6,999 bases of DNA from JBCBWG01 sp964579305 (lineage in GTDB: Bacteria; Pseudomonadota; Alphaproteobacteria; Rhizobiales; Hyphomicrobiaceae). Shown in pieces: positions 1-5,187 of this stretch (within the stretch, counting starts at the first letter, position 1; each line of letters starts with the position of its first letter). The notes beneath the pieces are model-generated. The model was not told the origin of the DNA, made no database searches, and saw only the letters and a program-made list of their open reading frames with translations. The stretch is from NCBI GenBank assembly GCA_964579305.1, contig CAZOGY010000160.1:1-6999 (forward strand), read 5' to 3'. The translations under genes and the position numbers were made by a program.

Positions 1-1
1 T

Positions 2-1342
2 GATGACATTCTGACCGGTGGCTCGGGTGACGACACTTTGCGCGGCGGCCGCGGATCTGACGCTCTGGTTGGCGGTGCTGGCGAGGACGTCCTGCGCGGC
101 GGCGAGGGCGATGACACGCTGAGCGGCGGGGCCGGCAACGACGACCTGCGCGGTGGCAATGGCAACGATGTCCTGACCGATGACGGCGGCTACAACGTCA
201 TTCGCGGTGGCCGCGGTATCGATGAAATCACGCTATCGGGCACGGCAACAGGTGTTGTCTACGGCGGCGCCGACGACGACATCTTGCGTGCAGAAGCCGG
301 TGCCAGCGGCAGATTCCATGGCGGCGCGGGCAACGATCTGATCTTCGTGACCGACGGTGACAACACGCTTTTGGGGGGATCGGGCGATGACGCTCTGATC
401 GCCACCGGCGGCACCGCTACGATCAAAGGCGGCTTTGGCAACGACACGCTTCAAGCCGCCGGCGGCAACGACACGCTCTTTGGCGGTCGTGGTGCCGACA
501 CGTTGATCGGCGGCGCGGGCGATGACCTGTTGCGCGGCGACTCCGACGATGACCTTTTGATCGCCGAGGCGGGCAACGATACTTTGCGCGGCGGCTCGGG
601 CAATGACGTTCTGGACGGCGGCCTGGGTGATGATGTGCTCGTCGGCGGCAGTGGCGATGACATCCTGATCGCCACAAGCGGCAACGACACGGTAAGCGCC
701 GGCAGCGGCAGCGACACCATTCTCATCGGATTTACCGACAAGGTGCATGCGGGTTCGGGCGACGATACGGTTCTCGTCGACTTCACGGGCGCCGATGGCT
801 CCGACATCAAAGGCGGCTCGGGCTTTGATACCCTTGATCTGAGCGCGTTGGGCGGTTTTGGATCGGAACCTGGCTCGCAGGGCATCGACGTCACATTTGA
901 AGATGATGGCACTGGTGCGGTCGATGGCGGGACGATGACCTTCCGCGACATCGAGCGGGTGATCGCAACGCAGGCCGACGATACGATCACCGGTTCGCGC
1001 CGGGCAGAGACGATCGAAGGTCAGTTCGGCGATGACGTCATTGATGCCGGTGCAGGCGCTGACACGATCAACGGCGGCGGCGGTCACGATGACATGACCG
1101 GCGGCAGCGGCGCAGACGTGTTTGTGTTTGGTTTCGATGCGCTGGACGGAAGCGACGTGATCCGCGACTTCGAAGCCGGCGTGGACCGCATCGACCTTTC
1201 GCAGAGCGGGGCAACGCGCGACGATGTCGTGATCGGGTTCGACGAGGGTTCCAGCGACGTGTCAGTCAACGTGCTTGGCCACATGATCATGCTGGAAGGC
1301 ATCACCGACCCAACCAGCGTCGAAAACGACCTCGTTTTCTAA
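2..1342 (+). CDS. RTX calcium-binding repeat protein, C-terminal part (5' end outside window)
   Basis: The reading frame is open from base 2 to the TAA at 1340-1342, giving 446 visible residues. The first codons already read as RTX repeats (DDILTGGSGDDTL), so the true start lies upstream and the first in-frame TTG at 38 is not a start. About 29 nonapeptides of the GGxGxDxLx type can be followed, many canonical (GGSGDDTLR, GGAGNDLIF) and some degenerate. In this family these fold into a calcium-binding parallel beta-roll outside the cell. A spacer at about bases 785-970 contains a FRDIERV...DDTITG element common between RTX blocks. A last repeat block ends in GGSGADVFVF, followed by a GSDVIRDFEAGVDRIDLS segment like the C-terminal region of serralysin-type proteins. 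The end, ENDLVF, is acidic then hydrophobic, as in type I secretion signals. No catalytic domain is visible, so the activity is unknown; it could be an adhesin, S-layer-like protein or enzyme. No secretion ABC transporter or membrane fusion gene lies in the window. Confidence 0.93.
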   Translation, partial: DDILTGGSGDDTLRGGRGSDALVGGAGEDVLRGGEGDDTLSGGAGNDDLRGGNGNDVLTDDGGYNVIRGGRGIDEITLSGTATGVVYGGADDDILRAEAGASGRFHGGAGNDLIFVTDGDNTLLGGSGDDALIATGGTATIKGGFGNDTLQAAGGNDTLFGGRGADTLIGGAGDDLLRGDSDDDLLIAEAGNDTLRGGSGNDVLDGGLGDDVLVGGSGDDILIATSGNDTVSAGSGSDTILIGFTDKVHAGSGDDTVLVDFTGADGSDIKGGSGFDTLDLSALGGFGSEPGSQGIDVTFEDDGTGAVDGGTMTFRDIERVIATQADDTITGSRRAETIEGQFGDDVIDAGAGADTINGGGGHDDMTGGSGADVFVFGFDALDGSDVIRDFEAGVDRIDLSQSGATRDDVVIGFDEGSSDVSVNVLGHMIMLEGITDPTSVENDLVF

Positions 1343-1373
1343 CAGCTCATCGGTTTGAGGCGGAACGTGCAAG

Positions 1374-1412
1374 CCCGGGCGTGCGGAGGACGCGCCGCCT
1401 CGCCCGCCCGGG
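1374..1412. repeat. GC-rich inverted repeat after the RTX gene
   Basis: The perfect 8-base arms 1374-1381 (cccgggcg) and 1405-1412 (cgcccggg) continue inward through gcg/cgc and agg/cct with single-base interruptions, giving about 14 pairs around an 8-base loop. It starts 32 bases after the RTX stop codon. No T-run follows, so it is not a standard intrinsic terminator. It may protect the 3' end of the RTX mRNA or assist Rho-dependent termination; that role is inferred from position only. Confidence 0.5.
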
Positions 1413-1600
1413 AATGCGCGTTGAATGGCGGGGTCTAAAGCGTCTCGCATGAAATGGCGCCTCGCTTTCGCTCTGTTGCGCTCTCGGGCCGTTGGCCCTG
1501 CGCGGGGGCGGGCCGTTTTCGTGTCGATGTTTCGAACACGAACATCGATGGCCCGAGCCCCTTTGCTGCCTTCGGGCGTGGATCCGATTGGACGCGACAT

Positions 1601-1634
1601 GCATTAAGCGGAACCTGGCATTAAGCGAGACCTG
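1601..1634. repeat. Tandem direct repeat, two 17-bp copies
   Basis: Bases 1601-1617 (gcattaagcggaacctg) and 1618-1634 (gcattaagcgagacctg) are head-to-tail copies that differ only by GA versus AG at the 11th and 12th positions. Each contains TTAAGC. The 17-bp period does not fit the TTAA-N7-TTAA spacing known for CtrA sites. The repeat may be a protein-binding pair or a replication-slippage product; the sequence does not decide. Confidence 0.6.
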
Positions 1635-1689
1635 GACTTTGCCCACGCACTTTGAAGCAAAGCGAATGGCCCGAAATGGCCGCGCGCGG

Positions 1690-1725
1690 ATGCCGGTGGT
1701 CACGACGACCGCCGGCATTTTTGTT
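1690..1725 (+). terminator. Rho-independent terminator (plus strand)
   Basis: The arms 1690-1701 and 1707-1718 form 12 consecutive pairs (one G-U) around the 5-base loop acgac. TTTTT at 1718-1722, then GTT, follows directly. The stem is GC-rich and the T-run lies only on the plus-strand side, so this terminates rightward transcription. It sits about 350 bases beyond the RTX stop and 245 bases before the parE start. It therefore ends either a long RTX 3' UTR or a separate short transcript, and it separates parE from upstream transcription. Confidence 0.8.
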
Positions 1726-1959
1726 GCCCTGTGCGCCGTTGGTCATCGGCATCGTTCAACACAGCCAACCGCGGCAGGGATGGCGCAGGCTGCACTCAAC
1801 CCGACCGGTTTTCCCAGTCACGCGCTTGTCACGACGCCGGGCGCATGCCACCTCAAGTGAGCCGGTGTGCGCCCAGATTCGCTGCAACGGCCGTTCCGCG
1901 TACCACGACCTATCCCGACCTGGCACGGCACGTTGCGCGCGCCAGGGGGCAGCCTTCGC

Positions 1960-1965
1960 GGAGGA
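1960..1965 (+). promoter_or_regulatory. Ribosome binding site deciding the parE start
   Basis: GGAGGA at 1960-1965 is a near-perfect Shine-Dalgarno sequence, 4 bases before the GTG at 1970 (5 if counted from GGAGG). The alternative ATG at 2015 has only a weak purine stretch (gaga) in front of it. This is why GTG is preferred. Confidence 0.65.
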
Positions 1966-1969
1966 CACC

Positions 1970-3994
1970 GTGGCCCAGGCCAAGCCGGATCTCTTGTCAG
2001 CTATTGAGACGTCGATGAGCACCAAAACCGCGCCGCGTGCGCGCAAAACGACCGGCGATGCCGCAGACGATTACACGGCCGCTGACATCGAAGTGCTGGA
2101 AGGGCTCGAACCGGTTCGCCGGCGCCCCGGCATGTACATCGGCGGGACCGATGAGCGCGCGCTGCATCACCTTTTTGCGGAGGTCATCGACAACGCAATG
2201 GATGAGGCGGTCGCCGGCCACGCCACATGGATCGACGTGAGCTACGATGCGGACGGCTATCTCTCTGTCGCCGACAATGGCCGCGGCATTCCCGTCGACG
2301 CACACCCCAAGTTCAAGTCCAAGTCGGCACTTGAAGTGATCATGACAACGCTGCACGCGGGGGGCAAATTCGACGGGAAGGCGTACAATACGTCCGGCGG
2401 CTTGCACGGCGTGGGCGTTTCGGTCGTCAACGCGCTTGCCGAAGAGCTCGAGGTTCAGGTCGCGCGCGGGCAAAAGCTTTACCGGATGCTGTTTTCGCGC
2501 GGTGCGCCCCAGACCAAGCTGGAAACGCTTGGCTCGATCATGAACCGGCGCGGCACGACTGTCCGCTTCAAACCCGACGAGACGATCTTTGGCAAAGGTG
2601 CCGCCTTCAAGCCCGCCCGGCTCTTCAAGATGGCGCGCGCCAAGGCTTATCTGTTCGGCGGCGTTGAGATCCGTTGGTCGTGCGCGCCGGAGTTGATCAA
2701 GGACGACACGCCGGCCACGGCAACGTTCCATTTCCCCGGCGGTCTGCGGGACTATCTGGCCGACCAGATCAACGGCCGCACGCTGGTGACAAAGGATATT
2801 TTCGCGGGCCGTATTGAGAAAGAAGGCGGACACGGATCCGTTGAGTGGGCCGTCAGTTGGATCGTGGATGCGGATGCGTTTTGCCATTCTTACTGCAACA
2901 CGATCCCCACGCCCGATGGCGGGACGCACGAGATTGGGTTGCGCGCTGCGCTCTCCAAGGCGTTGCGGGCCTACGGCGAACTGACCAACACGAAAAAAGC
3001 GTCGCAAATCACCGCTGAAGACGTGATGGGCACGGCCGGCGCAATGCTCTCCGTCTTCATCCGTGAGCCGGAATTTCAGGGCCAAACCAAAGATAAACTG
3101 GCCACCGTCGAAGCCGCACGGATCGTGGAGACCACGATCAAAGACGCGTTCGATCATTGGCTCGTGGAAAGCCCAGCGCAGGCCAACAAGCTGCTTGAAT
3201 GGGCGATTGAGCAATCGGAAGACCGGTTGCGGCGCCGGCGTGAGAAGGAAATCAGCCGGCAGACCGCGACGCGACGGTTGCGATTGCCGGGCAAACTCGT
3301 TGATTGCGCGTCCAATTCCAACGTCGGCACGGAGATCTTCATCGTTGAAGGCGATTCGGCCGGCGGGTCGGCCAAACAGGCGCGTGACCCGAAAATCCAG
3401 GCCGTTTTGCCGCTGCGCGGAAAGATCCTGAACGTGGCGAATGCGACGTCCGCCAAGCTCGCGCAGAACCAGATGCTCTCGGACTTGATCCAGTCGCTGG
3501 GATGCGGAACAGGCAAATCCTATAGTGAAACGGATCTCAGGTATGAACGCGTCATCGTGATGACCGATGCCGACGTCGACGGTGCGCATATCGCGTCGCT
3601 GTTGATGACGTTCTTTTATCAGCAAATGCCTGAGTTGATCGAGAACGGGCACCTCTATCTAGCCATGCCGCCACTGTTCAAACTCACGCAAGGGTCCAAG
3701 TCGGTTTATGCCCACGACGAGGCGGAGCGCCAGCGCATACTGGACAGCGGGACTTTTAAAACGAGCCAGAAAGTGGAAGTCACGCGCTTTAAAGGGCTTG
3801 GCGAAATGAATGCCAGCCACTTGAAGGAAACGACGATGGACCCGACACGCCGCGTGCTTTTGAAAGTGGAGTTCGGCGACGGTGAACGCTCGGAAATCGG
3901 ACAGGCGATCAATGCGTTGATGGGCTCTAAGCCCGAAGCGCGCTTTCGGTTTATCCAAGACCGCGCGGCGTTCGTGACGGATCTCGATATCTAG
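1970..3994 (+). CDS. parE: DNA topoisomerase IV subunit B (ParE)
   Basis: ParE is the ATPase subunit of the type IIA topoisomerase that unlinks daughter chromosomes; it works with ParC, which is not in this window. From the GTG at 1970 the protein has 674 residues. In order: a variable charged N-terminus of about 40 residues; the GHKL ATPase domain with EVIDN (Glu71, Asn75), DNGRGIP from Asp102 and GGLHGVG at 143-149; the transducer domain with the ATP-contacting QTK loop at 372-374; the TOPRIM domain with EGDSAGG (Glu460) and DADVDG (Asp533, Asp535, Asp537), which bind the catalytic magnesium; then FKGLGEMN and the HLKETTMDP segment near the end. The size, without the large insertion of proteobacterial GyrB, and the YTAADIEVLEGLEPVRRRPGM stretch favour ParE over GyrB. 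ATG 2015 (659 residues) is the alternative start, in a poorly conserved region. The gene stands alone, insulated upstream by the terminator at 1690-1725. All key residues are present. Confidence 0.95.
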   Translation: MAQAKPDLLSAIETSMSTKTAPRARKTTGDAADDYTAADIEVLEGLEPVRRRPGMYIGGTDERALHHLFAEVIDNAMDEAVAGHATWIDVSYDADGYLSVADNGRGIPVDAHPKFKSKSALEVIMTTLHAGGKFDGKAYNTSGGLHGVGVSVVNALAEELEVQVARGQKLYRMLFSRGAPQTKLETLGSIMNRRGTTVRFKPDETIFGKGAAFKPARLFKMARAKAYLFGGVEIRWSCAPELIKDDTPATATFHFPGGLRDYLADQINGRTLVTKDIFAGRIEKEGGHGSVEWAVSWIVDADAFCHSYCNTIPTPDGGTHEIGLRAALSKALRAYGELTNTKKASQITAEDVMGTAGAMLSVFIREPEFQGQTKDKLATVEAARIVETTIKDAFDHWLVESPAQANKLLEWAIEQSEDRLRRRREKEISRQTATRRLRLPGKLVDCASNSNVGTEIFIVEGDSAGGSAKQARDPKIQAVLPLRGKILNVANATSAKLAQNQMLSDLIQSLGCGTGKSYSETDLRYERVIVMTDADVDGAHIASLLMTFFYQQMPELIENGHLYLAMPPLFKLTQGSKSVYAHDEAERQRILDSGTFKTSQKVEVTRFKGLGEMNASHLKETTMDPTRRVLLKVEFGDGERSEIGQAINALMGSKPEARFRFIQDRAAFVTDLDI

Positions 3995-4063
3995 TGTTCC
4001 GTTTCAGACATTTGCCACCAGCCGACTGAGGGTTCAGAGCGAGTGTCTGAAACATAAGGAACA
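3995..4063. repeat. Long imperfect inverted repeat at the parE 3' end
   Basis: The arm 3995-4010 (tgttccgtttcagaca) pairs with 4044-4053 (tgtctgaaac) and 4058-4063 (ggaaca). This gives 16 pairs interrupted only by a 4-base bulge (ataa, 4054-4057), around a 33-base loop. It begins at the base after the parE TAG. It has no adjacent T-run, though a T-rich stretch (ctttttatc) follows at 4090-4098. It could be a 3'-end stabilising structure or a dispersed palindromic element; the sequence alone does not tell. Confidence 0.6.
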
Positions 4064-4259
4064 TGAGCAGATCTATGTTTCTTGTGTTGCTTTTTATCAT
4101 CTACGTTTGCTCGCGCACCTCGCCGCAATCGGGAGGCCAATGTCAATGACGCAACACGAAAGCAACTCAGCCGATCTGTGAATCGCAAAGCGAACCCGCA
4201 CGATCGGATATTGCTCTCGACAGCGGCATTTGCAGGCGGCTCAGGCCTGCGCGAGATTA

Positions 4260-4607
4260 TTAGCGGTTGCGCGGAAGTGGCCGACGGCCGTTGAACTGGC
4301 GTTGTCGGAACCGCTGCCAGCGGTAATAGCGGTGCTGCGAGCGAAAACGGCGACGGCGACGGAACCGGTTTAAAAAACCCGATGACTGCCTGTTTTGCTC
4401 AGAGCGTGACGGGTTTCTGCGCTGGTCACGTCTGCGCCCCCTGACGCGTACGACTGGTGGGTGATAACCCAAATGCGTCATGGGTCCGCGGGCGTGTCCG
4501 CGCACGACGAATTGGCTTGCGGATGCCGGCATGGGGCAGAGCGTCGCCACGCTGGTGACGACGGCAGTGGCTGCAAGCAGGGTGGTTGGCGCAAAGGGGA
4601 TGCTCAT
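4260..4607 (-). CDS. Small predicted secreted arginine-rich protein, function unknown
   Basis: This minus-strand frame encodes 115 residues from the ATG at 4607-4605. Residues 1-30 look like a Sec signal peptide: a hydrophobic stretch (TTLLAATAVVTSVATL) ending in PASA with an AxA-type cleavage site. The Cys at 24 follows ATL rather than a lipobox, so a lipoprotein is unlikely. The predicted mature part of about 85 residues has about 27 arginines (roughly a third), no lysine and only one Asp and one Glu, plus clusters such as RFRRRRRFR and aromatic YYRW. I recognise no family. Its extreme positive charge suggests binding to nucleic acid, anionic polymer or membrane in the periplasm or outside; this is inference. 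The ribosome binding site is weak (AAGAGA region). An in-frame ATG at 4658-4656 would add 17 residues, and the frame stays open to 4787. It is divergent from the helicase and convergent with parE. Whether it is expressed is uncertain. Confidence 0.55.
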   Translation of the reverse strand: MSIPFAPTTLLAATAVVTSVATLCPMPASASQFVVRGHARGPMTHLGYHPPVVRVRGRRRDQRRNPSRSEQNRQSSGFLNRFRRRRRFRSQHRYYRWQRFRQRQFNGRRPLPRNR

Positions 4608-4691
4608 GGGTCCGGTCTCTTTGGTCTTTTGAGGAAGAACCGTACCCGTCGTGCTCATTACCGCTGTTTCTGGGGGAACGCTTGAGATTGA

Positions 4692-4752
4692 CGCGGCCGC
4701 CCTATGGATTGGACAACTGCGTAAACAACCGCGTTGTTGGGCGGCGGCCGCG
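4692..4752. repeat. Nested hairpin upstream of the arginine-rich gene
   Basis: The outer arms 4692-4699 (cgcggccg) and 4745-4752 (cggccgcg) are perfectly complementary, with CCC/GGG continuing across a small bulge. Inside lies a second perfect hairpin, aacaac (4724-4729) and gttgtt (4733-4738), around a 3-base loop. On the minus strand it lies about 85 bases before the chosen start of the arginine-rich gene, so it could be in its 5' leader or promoter. No T-run follows on either strand. Confidence 0.45.
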
Positions 4753-4866
4753 ACCTGAATGTTTCGCCATGCGGTGGCGTTTGCCACACTATGAACCGAT
4801 GCGGTGCGTAGACGTTCTCAACAAGAGAGTACGTCGCCGGCAATGCGGCGTGCTTGGGCACAATTC

Positions 4867-4937
4867 GCAAAACAATGCCAAGTGCACTGCGCGCAGGCCG
4901 GTTCACCCCCACGTTTTGCAGAAATTGACGCAAAATG
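4867..4937 (+). repeat. Competing inverted repeats in the helicase leader
   Basis: GTTTTGC at 4913-4919 is perfectly complementary to GCAAAAC at 4867-4873 upstream. It also pairs with GCAAAA at 4930-4935 downstream, extended by a G-U and a C-G pair at 4936-4937. The central arm can use only one partner at a time. This lies about 250 bases before the helicase start and would be part of its mRNA only if transcription begins upstream of it. Confidence 0.35.
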
Positions 4938-5171
4938 GTTCGGCGCCCCTTGCGTTACGATACGGGTTATGCAAGGCAACCCTCGAACTCCTCAGAACTC
5001 CCATGGTGCAACGGCAGAGCCCGGCCGGCGAGTTCAACTGGGTATGGCGTGCGACCATCGGGCCGACACGGCATCATCAGACACAGGTTCTCGGACGGGG
5101 GTGGTTTGGCACCGCACCGTTGCTGCTTTTGGGAACCGCAAGTCCGCGCGATATGAGTGAGAGCGCGCCTG

Positions 5172-5177
5172 AAGGAG
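5172..5177 (+). promoter_or_regulatory. Ribosome binding site of the helicase
   Basis: AAGGAG at 5172-5177 is a strong Shine-Dalgarno sequence 10 bases before the TTG at 5188. It supports the unusual TTG start. An in-frame GTG at 5197 would be 19 bases away, too far. Confidence 0.7.
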
Positions 5178-5187
5178 ATTTCGCCTC

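Larger units (their letters stand above)
1343..1969. other. Intergenic region with stem-loops, RTX stop to parE
   Basis: I see no convincing protein gene in these 627 bases. Open frames exist on both strands, but their translations are low-complexity Arg/Pro/Ala text typical of GC-rich non-coding DNA. The parE frame stays open far upstream of its start, but that stretch runs through a terminator hairpin and does not resemble ParE. The region holds a hairpin at 1374-1412, small hairpins at 1486-1498, 1524-1548, 1551-1577 and 1637-1662, a tandem repeat at 1601-1634, and a terminator at 1690-1725. Bases 1726-1955 show nothing I can name and no good -35/-10 pair, although the parE promoter is expected there. 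Confidence 0.7.
4608..5187. other. Long divergent intergenic region upstream of the helicase
   Basis: These 580 bases separate the minus-strand arginine-rich gene from the plus-strand helicase. Open frames here, including one of about 200 codons on the plus strand, give translations without any recognisable domain, hydrophobic pattern or good ribosome binding site, so I treat them as non-coding. The region should contain promoters for both flanking genes, but I found no strong -35/-10 pair: TTGACG at 4925-4930 has no -10 at normal spacing. It holds the nested hairpin at 4692-4752 and the competing repeats at 4867-4937. Confidence 0.6.

Noticed and set aside
233..1087. 284-codon minus-strand frame opposite the RTX gene
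   Set aside because: It mirrors the RTX repeats: the periodic VIARAA-type text is the antisense of GGxGxD codons. There is no start context or family resemblance.
38..1125. Regular short repeats that could suggest a tandem DNA array or CRISPR
   Set aside because: The roughly 27-base periodicity is the nonapeptide RTX coding repeat, in frame and diverged at the DNA level, with no repeat-spacer layout.
1374..1412. Intrinsic terminator of the RTX gene
   Set aside because: The stem is strong but is followed by aatgcgcg with no T-run, so it is listed only as an inverted repeat.
1604..1624. CtrA-type site from the paired TTAA motifs
   Set aside because: The two TTAA are separated by 13 bases, not the 7 of the TTAA-N7-TTAA consensus, and no TTAACCAT-like half is present.
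1652..1969. Extension of ParE to a 780-residue protein starting at 1652
   Set aside because: The extra 106 residues are Arg/Pro-rich, do not resemble ParE, and are encoded across a clear terminator hairpin with T-run at 1690-1725. A good ribosome binding site sits only before 1970.
1997..3652. 551-codon minus-strand frame opposite parE
   Set aside because: It is antisense to a fully conserved gene; long antisense frames are common in GC-rich DNA and the translation shows no domain.
4925..4961. Promoter TTGACG ... TACGAT before the helicase
   Set aside because: The spacing is 25 bases, too long for a sigma-70 promoter, and no acceptable -10 lies at 16-18 bases.
5000..5075. tRNA-like stretch (ggtgcaacggcagagc and gagttcaactg)
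   Set aside because: The D-loop and T-loop look-alikes are not flanked by matching stems, and I could not build an acceptor stem or anticodon arm.
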